Shown here one piece after another: positions 17,521 through 26,207 of a DNA stretch of 64,000 nt. The stretch covers positions 62,001-126,000 of the forward strand of contig JAERTG010000082.1 in NCBI GenBank assembly GCA_016845065.1, written 5' to 3'. Every line of letters starts with the position of its first letter. The first letter of the stretch is position 1. The notes under the pieces were generated by a model. That model was not told the origin of the DNA and searched no databases. It was given only the letters and a program-made list of their open reading frames with translations. This DNA is from Fidelibacterota bacterium (lineage in GTDB: Bacteria; Fidelibacterota; UBA8477; JABMPR01). Both the position numbers and the translations under genes were made by a program.

Positions 17521-18516
17521 TTACCAGATCCATGAGGAGCAGGCAAACGCCAACCCACCACCTGAGCCCATAAAAACAACCAGATCACCTCGGTTGAGTT
17601 TGCCTTGATTATTCGCTTCATTCAACGCCATTGGTATACAGGCTGATCCAGTATACCCATAATAGGACATTACAGTCTGAGCCTTCTCCATTGGTAGGTT
17701 CAGTGCTTCCATAGTGGCTCGAATGCTGTTGATGTTTATCTGCGTAAAAAAGATCTGCTTCACATCAGCGATTTCATAACCCGCATCTGCAACAACTTTT
17801 CGCACCATGCGCTCCCATGTTATAGGATTGAGTTCTTTGGGAAATTTTCTGACAAATTTCAGTAAATGATCTTTGTTCTCTACAACTTCGCTCGATACTG
17901 GCGTTTTCACGCCTCCTGCATAGATGCCCATCCAGTCCGCATACTGTCCTTCAGTGTGGAGCAATCCTTGAAGATGACCCACACCTTCGGGATCGACTCC
18001 TAGCAGAACTCCTGAAGCCCCATCGGCAAATAAAGTAACTGTCTTCTTGTCATGTAAATCCAGATAACGGGACATTCCGTAGGCACCGATGACCAGTATG
18101 TATTTATACTTAGAATCAGTTTGGATGTATTTGGCTCCCATATCAATGGCCGTCACAAATCCAGCGCAAGCAGCATTCAAATCAAAAGTGCCTGCTCCAG
18201 TAGCACCCAAGCGATCTTGAATAACTGACGCAGTCGAGGGTGAAATGTATTCAGGGGTATCTGTTGAAATAATGATGAGATCGAGTTCATTTGGTCTCAC
18301 GTTGGCATTGGCCAATATAGTCTTCGCTGATGCTTCAACCAGATCCGCGACACTCTCGTCATCTGAGAGCCAGCGACGTTCTCTTATTGTGAGGTTATCT
18401 TCCAGCCACTCCGAAACGTTTTCACCCAGGATTTCATCGAAATATGAGTTTGGAACTATACGATCAGGAACAGCTGTACCCGTGGACAGAATTCGAGCAT
18501 TGCGAACTTCAGACAT
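17521..18516 (-). CDS. KAS III-like (FabH-family) enzyme lacking catalytic His and Asn
   Basis: Thiolase-fold protein of 331 aa aligned with 3-oxoacyl-ACP synthase III from start (ILSTGTAVPDRIVPN) to end (GSGGGLAFACSSW). The nucleophile is kept as Cys117 in NAACAGF. FabH normally has His in a HQAN motif and Asn in a GNTS motif; here the corresponding sites read FFTQIN (Thr258) and YGYTGSA (Tyr288). It is therefore unlikely to do the ordinary decarboxylating condensation and may transfer or condense acyl groups in another way. The start overlaps the stop of the preceding FabG-type gene by 1 base. I believe related variants occur elsewhere, but their function is unclear to me. Confidence 0.85.
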   Translation of the reverse strand: MSEVRNARILSTGTAVPDRIVPNSYFDEILGENVSEWLEDNLTIRERRWLSDDESVADLVEASAKTILANANVRPNELDLIIISTDTPEYISPSTASVIQDRLGATGAGTFDLNAACAGFVTAIDMGAKYIQTDSKYKYILVIGAYGMSRYLDLHDKKTVTLFADGASGVLLGVDPEGVGHLQGLLHTEGQYADWMGIYAGGVKTPVSSEVVENKDHLLKFVRKFPKELNPITWERMVRKVVADAGYEIADVKQIFFTQININSIRATMEALNLPMEKAQTVMSYYGYTGSACIPMALNEANNQGKLNRGDLVVFMGSGGGLAFACSSWIW

Positions 18517-19259
18517 CAGGAAATCAATCCTCCATCCACTGAGAGAGTGGTTCCATGTATAAAAGAGGCTTCATCAGAAGCAAGAAATGCGTAAGCTGAT
18601 GCAACTTCTGAAGGTTCTCCTATTCTTTGCATGGGGGCCTTACCTGCCATCATATCGATCACTTTTTCAGGCATCTTTTTAACCATTTCTGTAGCGATAA
18701 ACCCTGGTGCGATAGCATTTACACGAACGCCCTTGCGACCAAGTTCTCTGGCCCATACCTGAGTCATTCCAATGACACCAGCCTTCGAGGCCACATAATT
18801 AGTCTGGCCAAAATTACCATATAGTCCTACAACTGAGCTTGCGTTTAAAATCACCCCTGATCCCTGGGCAACCATTTGCTTCGCAGCAGCTTGTCCGCAG
18901 ATAAAGACCGCTTTTAAATTCACATCCAGGACTTGGTCAAAATCTGCGGCTTCCATCTTAAGGAGGGTGGCATCTCTGGTTATTCCTGCATTATTAACGA
19001 TCACATCAAGCTGACCATGCTTTGTCACAATTGCTGCAATAGCGTTGGTAACGGAATCCTCATCCGTGACGTTCACAGTGCGAAATTCAAGTCTCTTGTC
19101 CGGAGTTTGAAGATTAGTAATAAGTGCGTCACCCATTTCCTGGTTGATATCCCAGGCAGAAACAATGGCTCCTTCTGCCAGGAATTTTTCCACGGTAGCC
19201 AAGCCGATTCCAGCAGCACCGCCGGTAATGATTGCAACTTTTGCTTCAAGTATATTCAT
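18516..19259 (-). CDS. FabG-type short-chain dehydrogenase/reductase
   Basis: A 247-aa classical SDR. It has the cofactor motif GGAAGIG (13-19), NNAG near 90, the catalytic Ser in NASSVVG, YVASK as the YxxxK pair, and the FabG-like C-terminus ASFIHGTTLSVDGGLIS. The family reduces 3-oxoacyl-ACP or 3-oxoacyl-CoA with NAD(P)H; some members act on 3-hydroxyacyl-CoA. In this operon it could work on the product of the adjacent KAS III-like enzyme. It is probably not the housekeeping fabG, because no acpP or fabD neighbours it. Confidence 0.88.
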   Translation of the reverse strand: MNILEAKVAIITGGAAGIGLATVEKFLAEGAIVSAWDINQEMGDALITNLQTPDKRLEFRTVNVTDEDSVTNAIAAIVTKHGQLDVIVNNAGITRDATLLKMEAADFDQVLDVNLKAVFICGQAAAKQMVAQGSGVILNASSVVGLYGNFGQTNYVASKAGVIGMTQVWARELGRKGVRVNAIAPGFIATEMVKKMPEKVIDMMAGKAPMQRIGEPSEVASAYAFLASDEASFIHGTTLSVDGGLIS

Positions 19260-19276
19260 TTTTCCCTCTAAATTTT

Positions 19277-19753
19277 TTACAGATCAGTATTTTCATCTCG
19301 CCATTTTTCGATGAACGAATTCAGGTACTCTTGCATCTGCGTGTTGAACTGTACCATTTCATCGATACGAGATTTAAATTTTGTGTTGTCTGAATAGTTG
19401 TTATTCTTGAGTTTTCGCTCGAACTCTTTCGCCAGGGTCAGGTTTCGTTTCAAAAGTTCCGCCTGATTGATAAATGCTTGCAGGAAAACGTGATCTACTA
19501 CCTGGTAATAATCTTTACGATCACCGCCGACCCAGATTCTTTTTACCAGATTGTGATCACGGAGACGACGCAGTAATTGACTCACGGGCCCCTTGCTTAC
19601 ATGCAATTCAGCTGTCATGGTGTCTAGAGACATGGGCTCTTCGCTATGCAATAGCAATCCGACAATTCTTCCCATGAGTATTGGTAGTCCAAAATCCTTA
19701 TAGGCATCGCCAAAGCGATTCACAAATTCATGCTTTAATTCATCAGGTTGCAT
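19277..19753 (-). CDS. GbsR/MarR-type transcriptional regulator
   Basis: A 158-aa winged-helix regulator at the head of the operon. GRIVGLLLHSEEPMSLDTMT, LHVSKGPVSQLLRRLRDHNL and VKRIWVGGDRKDYYQV follow the GbsR-like pattern, with a C-terminal coiled helix (LAKEFERKLKNNN). AGGA precedes the ATG at 19753 by five bases. The upstream region holds a TTG-N19-TATATTTG promoter. It probably senses a metabolite of the operon and controls it. Confidence 0.85.
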   Translation of the reverse strand: MQPDELKHEFVNRFGDAYKDFGLPILMGRIVGLLLHSEEPMSLDTMTAELHVSKGPVSQLLRRLRDHNLVKRIWVGGDRKDYYQVVDHVFLQAFINQAELLKRNLTLAKEFERKLKNNNYSDNTKFKSRIDEMVQFNTQMQEYLNSFIEKWRDENTDL

Positions 19754-19776
19754 ATAATCCTACGTTTGGTTTTTTT

Positions 19777-19806
19777 CAAATATAGAAAATGATTGTGCAA
19801 TAGCAA
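19777..19806 (-). promoter_or_regulatory. Bacteroidetes-type promoter for the 19753-11422 operon
   Basis: On the minus strand, TTG (19804-19806) is followed by 19 bases and then TATATTTG (19777-19784). This fits the TTTG/TTG plus TAnnTTTG elements known from Bacteroidetes sigma-A promoters. It lies 24 bp upstream of the regulator start. The identical arrangement occurs before htpG at 35330-35359. Confidence 0.55.
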
Positions 19807-19986
19807 GAATTCAAACACGCCAACAGACGATTTTCTCATTCCCTAAAGACTTATATTTGTTGAATTAAATAATTATGACAAATTCGACCTACATTAGATC
19901 AGGTAAACAAATTTTCAAACTGTGAACCTGAAAATAAAGTAACGTCACCAGTGGTAATATCTAAATGCACCTTTTGAGGGTTGGGT

Positions 19987-20886
19987 TTAGTCGAAAAAAC
20001 TGTAGGAAAGACGCGCCGTTTGAACGGGAGGGTGGAGCTTGATTATCTCTGGTTGGTGAGCTTGCACCAGTCCTTTTGTGACGTCCACGCTGATAGTGTA
20101 TTCACCCTTTTCATCGTCCAGAGAATTACCAGGATCCAGATAATCCCAATACTTTTTAATGATAAAATAATAGTCACCAGTATTTGGGCAGAACCATTCT
20201 AGTTTGGGATCACGATCTGAAGTGCTCTGATCATCATTATAAGCTTCCAGACTGTCACTCGAATACAATGATAGGGTTAAATCGATATCTGTACCTATGG
20301 CAGCTTCCGCTTCAATAATGTAAATAGTGCCACCTAGAGCTTCAAAAATGAAATAATCCTCATCATCACAAACGGCCGAATAATGCGTCTGAACAGCCCC
20401 CGCAGCGGAAATCCTGGTTGCCAGATTCAAGCTGCTGTCTGGTTCATAAATATCGTTGGTTAGGAAGAACGGGGCTGTCCACGCTGGGGGAGGAAAATCG
20501 GATCCGTAACTAGTGAGAACAATTAAATCGTCATTACTAATCAGGGATAGTTTATCATCATTTATTGAATAATAAATTACTGTATTATCTGTAAAAACTA
20601 TTGAAGTATCGGTAACCCCGTCAATTACCCTGGTATCCAGGATATAGCTTGTATCACACAGGTTTACTTCATTGACATAGGACAATAGATTGTCACTGGT
20701 AATGTCAATAATCCAGGCCTCTTCTATAGGCAGGCTGGTGTAATCGGTATTGATCCCATCGACTATGGCCGTTTCCACAACATAGATACCTACTATATCT
20801 GAGCTATAGTCAACAGTGGCATCTTCACAAGCCACAATGGCGAGTCCCAAAAACAATAAGCATCCACGATAAAGCCATCGATTCAA
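19987..20886 (-). CDS. Lipoprotein with PPC-like C-terminal domain
   Basis: A lipobox (LGLAIVAC) follows a signal peptide at residues 1-20. Residues about 25-140 are of unknown type. Residues 155-275 resemble the pre-peptidase C-terminal (PPC) jelly-roll: DEDYFIFEALGGTIYIIEAE, then GTDIDLTLSLYSSDS, then CPNTGDYYFIIKKYWD and EYTISVD. PPC domains usually sit beside peptidases or adhesins; no enzymatic domain is visible here. It ends about 230 bp before the regulator that heads the next operon and is probably transcribed separately. Confidence 0.75.
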   Translation of the reverse strand: MNRWLYRGCLLFLGLAIVACEDATVDYSSDIVGIYVVETAIVDGINTDYTSLPIEEAWIIDITSDNLLSYVNEVNLCDTSYILDTRVIDGVTDTSIVFTDNTVIYYSINDDKLSLISNDDLIVLTSYGSDFPPPAWTAPFFLTNDIYEPDSSLNLATRISAAGAVQTHYSAVCDDEDYFIFEALGGTIYIIEAEAAIGTDIDLTLSLYSSDSLEAYNDDQSTSDRDPKLEWFCPNTGDYYFIIKKYWDYLDPGNSLDDEKGEYTISVDVTKGLVQAHQPEIIKLHPPVQTARLSYSFFD

Positions 20887-21105
20887 AATTGATCCCTTTC
20901 AATTCTGCGAGCAGGTAAAAACTATTTCTCCGATGAACACATGCAATAACTATTGTGATCATATTAAGTCATCACTTTGGTATTCTCCCTATGGAGACAG
21001 AGACCTGAGTCCATTATACCAACTTTGTCACATTCAAGACAGAAGCTCGTCGGGATTAACGTTACCCTCCTGGCAGAATTTAATACTCGTTGAAAGGAGT
21101 TTATC

Positions 21106-21642
21106 TTGAAATTGAAAAATTTGATCGTCATAACTATGACCATTCTCCCCCTCTTAAGCTGGGCAAATATCACTATCACAGAAGCAAATGGCAGTTTTGA
21201 GGGATTGGGGCATGCCAGAACACATGACTTCCCCGTGGTAGCACGGATTTTCACCGTTACTGTCAGTAATGCCGATACCACTGGAAACCGTGTAATCGAG
21301 GTAGAGGTTTCCGTCAATGATCTCCACACCGGAAATGCCATGCGAGATGCCCACATGCGCATGTCGGTTTTAGACCGCAAAAAACATCCCCTCATTACCT
21401 TTAAATCCAATGTGAACCTACCTGAGATAATGGCTGGAGAAATATTCTTGTCGGGGAACCTGCAAGTCAACGGTATAACTAAACCTTATACACTGGTGTT
21501 GGATTTAAAGCAGCAGAAAGGAAAATGGAATGCTACAGGTAGCTTCCTAATTGTGCCCACTGATTTTGACCTTCCACTCGTTGGTATGGGCCCCATGAAA
21601 GTGTTAGATAAGGTTCATCTGAACCTGAATGTCAGTTTCTAG
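21106..21642 (+). CDS. YceI-family periplasmic protein
   Basis: A lipocalin-like periplasmic protein of 178 aa. The signal peptide is MTILPLLSWA. The body has the YceI features GSFEGLGHARTHDFPV, NDLHTGNAMRDAHMR, FKSNVNLP and the domain end GKWNATGSFLIVPTDF. YceI proteins bind polyisoprenoids or similar amphiphiles. The start is TTG at 21106, supported by GAAAGGAG at 21092-21099 with good spacing. A terminator at 21679-21715 separates it from egtB. Confidence 0.85.
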   Translation: MKLKNLIVITMTILPLLSWANITITEANGSFEGLGHARTHDFPVVARIFTVTVSNADTTGNRVIEVEVSVNDLHTGNAMRDAHMRMSVLDRKKHPLITFKSNVNLPEIMAGEIFLSGNLQVNGITKPYTLVLDLKQQKGKWNATGSFLIVPTDFDLPLVGMGPMKVLDKVHLNLNVSF

Positions 21643-21678
21643 CAGAAATAACCCTGCATTTTTCCTCTGTAAGATCGA

Positions 21679-21715
21679 AAGCACCCTGTTTTTAATACTA
21701 ATTCGGGGTGCTTTT
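21679..21715 (+). terminator. Rho-independent terminator after YceI gene
   Basis: Stem AAGCACCC / GGGTGCTT with a 19-base loop, followed by a short T-run. It follows the YceI-family gene and precedes the ergothioneine locus. Confidence 0.65.
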
Positions 21716-21775
21716 GTTAAGTTCAGACACCAATCATTCGCATTAAAAAAAGAATACTTAAGGCTTGAAGCAGTT

Positions 21776-23056
21776 ATGATCAATTCAGGGGAAACACAGG
21801 ATTTGAGAACTCAGCTTATTGATAAATACACAAAGGTTAGAAGCGTTACAGAGCAGCTTTGTGAGCCACTTGAGAAAGAAGATTTTGTGGTCCAATCTAT
21901 GACAGATGTTAGCCCGACTCGCTGGCATCTTGCTCACACAGCATGGTTTTTTGAGACCTTTATCCTTAAACCAGAACTCACTGATTATAAAACCCTCAAT
22001 GAGCAATATAATTATCTGTTCAACTCATATTACAATGCTGTTGGCCAGCAGTTCCCTCGTTCACAAAGAGGACACCTGAGTCGTCCTACAGTTGAAGAAG
22101 TCTTTGTATATCGTCATCATGTTGACCTTGAAATGATACGACTTTTCGAGAGTTTAGATCAGCACAAATTGGCCGAACTTGAACCGACTCTTGTTTTAGG
22201 TCTTCACCATGAACAGCAACACCAGGAATTGATGCTCACTGATATCAAGCATGTTTTTTTTCAAAATCCTCTCTTCCCGGCATACAGGGAAGCTGAACAA
22301 CCCAATCAATTCGACGATATTGATGATCTTCAATGGGTGACCTTCGAAGGTGGACTGGTTCAGCATGGATTTTCTGGTGATGAGTTCAGTTTTGATAATG
22401 AAACACCCCGACATGATGTACTCATCCAACCCTTTGAATTGGGAAATCGACTGGTAACCAATCGGGAGTATCTATCTTTTATCGAAGATGGTGGATACAA
22501 ACAGGCAGCACTCTGGCTTTCCGACGGATGGGCATTGAATAACAAAGAGAAGTGGATTGCACCTCTCTATTGGCTACACAAGGACAATAAATGGTTAGAA
22601 TTCACACTTTCGGGACTTTCCCCATTGAGTCTTGATAGCCCTGTAACCCATCTCAGTTATTATGAAGCCGATGCATACGCGAATTGGTGTGATGCACGAC
22701 TCCCTAGTGAACATGAATGGGAACATGCTGCACAGAGTCTCCGAATTGATGGAAATTTCGTTCAGACACAACTCTTTCATCCCGCTCCAACAGAGCCTGA
22801 GTCAGCATCTCGATTAAATCAAATGTTCGGAGATGTGTGGGAATGGACGCGTAGTCCCTACTCTCCCTATCCTGGGTTTAAATCTGCAAGCGGTGCTATA
22901 GGTGAATACAATGGAAAATTCATGTCCAGTCAAATGGTTCTCCGGGGTGGGTCATGCGTGAGTAGTAGGGATCACTTGCGATCAACATATCGAAATTTCT
23001 TTTATCCTCATTCCCGCTGGCAATTCATGGGTATTCGTCTAGCCCGTGATGTGTAG
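21776..23056 (+). CDS. egtB: Ergothioneine biosynthesis sulfoxide synthase EgtB
   Basis: Non-haem iron enzyme that joins trimethylhistidine (hercynine) to a thiol with O2. The N-terminal DinB-like domain supplies the iron ligands, expected among His51/His54 (WHLAHTAWF) and His145/His149 in the HEQQHQE motif. The C-terminal FGE-sulfatase domain has DARLPSEHEWEHAA, FGDVWEWTRSPYSPYPG, VLRGGSC and YRNFFYPHSRWQFMGIR. The start at ATG 21776 gives 427 aa, the normal EgtB length; an earlier in-frame TTG at 21629 would overlap the YceI gene and cross the terminator. No EgtA or EgtC is nearby, so the enzyme may use cysteine directly, as some bacterial EgtBs do. No methyltransferase domain is fused, which argues against OvoA. 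Confidence 0.93.
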   Translation: MINSGETQDLRTQLIDKYTKVRSVTEQLCEPLEKEDFVVQSMTDVSPTRWHLAHTAWFFETFILKPELTDYKTLNEQYNYLFNSYYNAVGQQFPRSQRGHLSRPTVEEVFVYRHHVDLEMIRLFESLDQHKLAELEPTLVLGLHHEQQHQELMLTDIKHVFFQNPLFPAYREAEQPNQFDDIDDLQWVTFEGGLVQHGFSGDEFSFDNETPRHDVLIQPFELGNRLVTNREYLSFIEDGGYKQAALWLSDGWALNNKEKWIAPLYWLHKDNKWLEFTLSGLSPLSLDSPVTHLSYYEADAYANWCDARLPSEHEWEHAAQSLRIDGNFVQTQLFHPAPTEPESASRLNQMFGDVWEWTRSPYSPYPGFKSASGAIGEYNGKFMSSQMVLRGGSCVSSRDHLRSTYRNFFYPHSRWQFMGIRLARDV

Positions 23057-23092
23057 ATACATGTTTTGGAATAGTCAACTGAAGGGGTCGTC

Positions 23093-23941
23093 GTGAAGGA
23101 ATCCAGCTGGAACCGCTTCCTGCAGGTGAGTGATAATCGACTCTATCAAGCGCGTGGTCAACTTCATCAGGCGGTGCAACTCCTGACTGCAATAGGAATC
23201 TCTTATGTAGAACAGAAACCTGACGACAGTCATACTTCATTGTTATGGGATACCAAAACTCACATGTTTCTGAGTCAAACTTTCGGTCCAAACCAAAAAT
23301 TTCAGATTGGATTGATTCCTCAGAATCTTAGCTGTCATGTCATTCACAATCACGATTCATTGCTGGTGATGAATCTAAATGGTGCAACCCTGAATCAGGT
23401 TGCTTCAGATTTACAATTCTTTTTGGAAGATCATGGTCTCCCAAAAGATGGATTCACCATGGAAAAACATTTTGAGTTACCTGATTATCCCCCTCGCTGG
23501 TCAGCCCCCTTTGACACGTCAGATCACTTAGCTTTTGACCAGTTATCAGCTGCCTATTCAAATGCCTATCAAGTAATTCGTGCAATTGTCATTAATGAGG
23601 ATAGAGCAGGATCTATCATGACCTGGCCCCACCATTTTGATATGGCAGTCTTACTCACACAGGGGGAGGGGAAATCTATCGGTATTGGCATGTCACCAGG
23701 TGATACCAGCTATGCAGGTCCCTACTTTTATGTGAATGTCTGGCCCTATCCCCCTGAAGATCAAATCCAGGATCTACCACTTACTGTGGGCAAGTGGCAT
23801 ACTGAGGGTTGGACAGGCATGATTTTACCACTGAATCAGATAGTAGATAAAGAGACTGCCAAGGATCAAAAGTCAATGGTGGAAATTTTTCTCAACCAGG
23901 CCAAGCAACACGGTGATATTATTACTGAGGCAAGCCAATAA
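23093..23941 (+). CDS. Unknown protein in the ergothioneine locus (DUF5996-like)
   Basis: A soluble protein of 282 aa without signal peptide or membrane segments. Residues 170-230 contain TWPHHFDMAVLLTQ, then GIGMSPGDTSYAGPYFYVNV and VGKWHTEGWTGMILP. This His-rich pattern resembles proteins called DUF5996; I am not certain. The GTG start at 23093 follows egtB by 36 bp. The next gene, an ABC ATPase, begins 6 bp after its end. Constant spacing and direction place it within the egt transcription unit, so a role in ergothioneine metabolism or use is plausible. No catalytic motif is assigned. Confidence 0.75.
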   Translation: MKESSWNRFLQVSDNRLYQARGQLHQAVQLLTAIGISYVEQKPDDSHTSLLWDTKTHMFLSQTFGPNQKFQIGLIPQNLSCHVIHNHDSLLVMNLNGATLNQVASDLQFFLEDHGLPKDGFTMEKHFELPDYPPRWSAPFDTSDHLAFDQLSAAYSNAYQVIRAIVINEDRAGSIMTWPHHFDMAVLLTQGEGKSIGIGMSPGDTSYAGPYFYVNVWPYPPEDQIQDLPLTVGKWHTEGWTGMILPLNQIVDKETAKDQKSMVEIFLNQAKQHGDIITEASQ

Positions 23942-23946
23942 GCCAT

Positions 23947-24699
23947 ATGATTCGACTAAAGGATATTAGTAAAAGCTTTGATGGGAATGAGGTCATTCAC
24001 GACCTCTCCCTTGAAGTGCCTCAAGGGAAAACTGTTGTTCTCATCGGTCCTAGCGGGTGTGGAAAATCAACTTTACTGCGCCTCATGGTGGGTTTGTTGT
24101 GGCCTGATAGGGGCAATATCTCGCTATTTCGGGAAAATCTCACTAAAAACAATGTTGAAATATTACGACAGCAAGTGGGTTTTGTGCTCCAGGATGGTGG
24201 TCTTTTCCCCCACATGACGGCTCTCCAAAACATACGTCTCATGGCTGATTTTCTGAATCATGATCATGATGCGACCAACAATCGTATTACTGAATTACAT
24301 GAATTAACCCATATCCCTAAGGAATTGTTAAAGCGTTATCCTTCTGAACTATCTGGTGGTCAGGTTCAACGAATTGCTCTTATGCGAGCACTCATGTTGG
24401 ATCCACAGATTCTCTTTCTCGATGAGCCTCTAGGAGCCCTGGATCCTCTCAATAGGGTCAGTTTGCAGGATGAAATGAAGACAATTTTCAATCAGCTGGG
24501 GAAAACCGTCGTGCTGGTGACTCACGATATGGGTGAAGCTGCCTCGCTGGCTGATTTGATTGTCATCATGAAAGATGGATATTTGCTCCAATATGATACC
24601 CTCTCAACTCTTTCAACAGATCCTGCCGACCCCTTTGTTACCGAGTTTATTAATGCTCAGCGGAAGCCCTGGCAACAGCTGGAGGATCAGATCAAATGA
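23947..24699 (+). CDS. ABC transporter ATPase, osmoprotectant/ergothioneine type
   Basis: A 250-aa ATP-binding subunit related to ProV/OpuCA/EgtV. Walker A is GPSGCGKST (about 34-42), the Q-loop VLQDGGLFP, signature LSGGQVQR, Walker B ILFLDEPLGALDP and switch LVTHDMGEA. It ends soon after the nucleotide-binding domain, so there is no room for the CBS domains found in many OpuCA/ProV proteins. It overlaps the permease gene by 4 bases. The position between egtB and egtD suggests ergothioneine, hercynine or a precursor as substrate. Confidence 0.9.
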   Translation: MIRLKDISKSFDGNEVIHDLSLEVPQGKTVVLIGPSGCGKSTLLRLMVGLLWPDRGNISLFRENLTKNNVEILRQQVGFVLQDGGLFPHMTALQNIRLMADFLNHDHDATNNRITELHELTHIPKELLKRYPSELSGGQVQRIALMRALMLDPQILFLDEPLGALDPLNRVSLQDEMKTIFNQLGKTVVLVTHDMGEAASLADLIVIMKDGYLLQYDTLSTLSTDPADPFVTEFINAQRKPWQQLEDQIK

Positions 24700-26207
24700 A
24701 GAATCTGAATCTCTATCTCATCCTGATTCTTTCATTCCCTTTCACTCCTCCGGCTCAGGCTGATCCGACTTCTGAGATAAGGATTGGATCTAAGAAATTT
24801 ACTGAATCGGTGATACTAGGCGAGGCCATTACCCAGCACCTTCAGGTCAATGGTTTTAAAGCATCTCACATGGATCAACTTGGTGGTACACGTCTGTTAT
24901 GGAAAGCCCTGGTTCAAGATGAGTTGGACATTTATCCTGACTATACTGGTACGATTCTATACGAGATTCTTCAGGATGAGGAGATTTCATCAAATGCGGA
25001 TATCCAGGTTGCTCTTGCTCAACATGGTGTGAGTATTACAGATCCGCTTGGGTTTAATAATACCTATGCTCTTGGAGTCACTCCTCAGACGGCTGAGCAG
25101 TTTTCACTAAAAGCAATCAGTGATTTACGTCAACATCCTGAGCTCCGATTTGGTTTTACCAATGAGTTCATGGATCGCGAGGATGGTTGGCCCAGCCTCA
25201 GGGATCATTATCAATTACCCCAAACCGCAGTGCGTGGTTTAGATCATGATCTGGCATACAAAGGGTTGCAAGCAGGTTCTATTGACCTGATTGACCTTTA
25301 TTCAACCGATGCAGAAATAGCTTACTATCAATTGAGTATACTCCAAGACGATGAGAGTTACTTCCCAGATTATCGAGCAGTAATCCTGTACCGAACTGAT
25401 CTCCTTGACCGTGTCCCCAGTATACAGACTTATCTGAATCAGCTTGCTGGTGTTATCTCTGAAACAGAGATGATCGACATGAATTCTCAGGTCAAGCTGG
25501 AAGGACGCAGTGAAGCTGAAGTGGCTCAGAGTTTCTTAAGTCTTAAGTTTAACACTCTATCAGAAATTGTGGTCTCAAGTAGGTGGGATAGAATAATATC
25601 GACCACTTCAGAGCACTTGTTTTTGGTCTGTCTTTCTTTAGGAGCTGCCATACTGGTAGCCATACCACTGGGTATTTGGGGTGCACGCAATGCAACTCTG
25701 GGTCAGGTTATTCTAAGTATTGTAGGAATCATACAGACCATTCCTTCCTTAGCGCTTCTGGTTTTTATGATACCCTTGTTGGGCATAGGTGGCCCCCCTG
25801 CGCTGGTGGCATTATTTCTATACAGTTTGCTACCCATTGTGCGAAATACTCTCAGTGGTTTAACTGGAATTTCCATTGATGTCCAGGAGTCAGCCCGTGC
25901 GCTGGGACTACCAGCCCCTGCTCGCTTAAAAATGATTGAACTCCCTTTGGCAGCTCGCTCAATCCTGGCAGGTATAAAGACATCAGCTGTTATTAATGTG
26001 GGTACTGCAACCCTGGGTGCTCTGATTGGTGCAGGAGGTTACGGCCAACCCATCCTCACAGGTATCAGGTTGGATGACACCAGTCTTATTCTGGAAGGTG
26101 CCATCCCCGCTGCTATCCTTGCTTTACTCGTTCAATGGAGTTTTGATCTTGCTGAACGTACTTTTCTCTCACCTGGATTACAAATGAAACAGGAATCAAC
26201 CTCATGA
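24696..26207 (+). CDS. Fused substrate-binding protein and permease of the egt-linked ABC transporter
   Basis: A single 503-aa chain. A signal peptide (LILILSFPFTPPAQA) is followed by an OpuAC-type binding domain at about 27-270: IRIGSKKFTESVILGEA, QLGGTRLLW, DIYPDYTGTILY, FGFTNEFMDR and LIDLYSTDAEI. About 60 residues later, six or so membrane segments form the permease (about 295-490) with the EAA loop ALGLPAPARLKMIELPLAARS. Known ergothioneine transporters (EgtU) fuse the same two domains but with the permease first; here the binding domain comes first. The start and stop overlap the neighbouring ATPase and egtD by 4 bases each, so they are translationally coupled. Transport of ergothioneine is inferred from context; a betaine-type osmolyte is the alternative. 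Confidence 0.88.
   Translation: MKNLNLYLILILSFPFTPPAQADPTSEIRIGSKKFTESVILGEAITQHLQVNGFKASHMDQLGGTRLLWKALVQDELDIYPDYTGTILYEILQDEEISSNADIQVALAQHGVSITDPLGFNNTYALGVTPQTAEQFSLKAISDLRQHPELRFGFTNEFMDREDGWPSLRDHYQLPQTAVRGLDHDLAYKGLQAGSIDLIDLYSTDAEIAYYQLSILQDDESYFPDYRAVILYRTDLLDRVPSIQTYLNQLAGVISETEMIDMNSQVKLEGRSEAEVAQSFLSLKFNTLSEIVVSSRWDRIISTTSEHLFLVCLSLGAAILVAIPLGIWGARNATLGQVILSIVGIIQTIPSLALLVFMIPLLGIGGPPALVALFLYSLLPIVRNTLSGLTGISIDVQESARALGLPAPARLKMIELPLAARSILAGIKTSAVINVGTATLGALIGAGGYGQPILTGIRLDDTSLILEGAIPAAILALLVQWSFDLAERTFLSPGLQMKQESTS

Noticed and set aside
11422-19259. OleABCD-type olefin pathway (thiolase-fold, hydrolase, ligase, reductase)
   Set aside because: The gene types look similar, but the reductase is FabG-like rather than OleD-like, the hydrolase is exported with a Ser elbow, and a symporter and barrel are included. 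It is not an Ole orthologue set.
19852-19859. Third TATATTTG box on the plus strand
   Set aside because: No TTG at the 19-base distance and no plus-strand gene within 1.2 kb.
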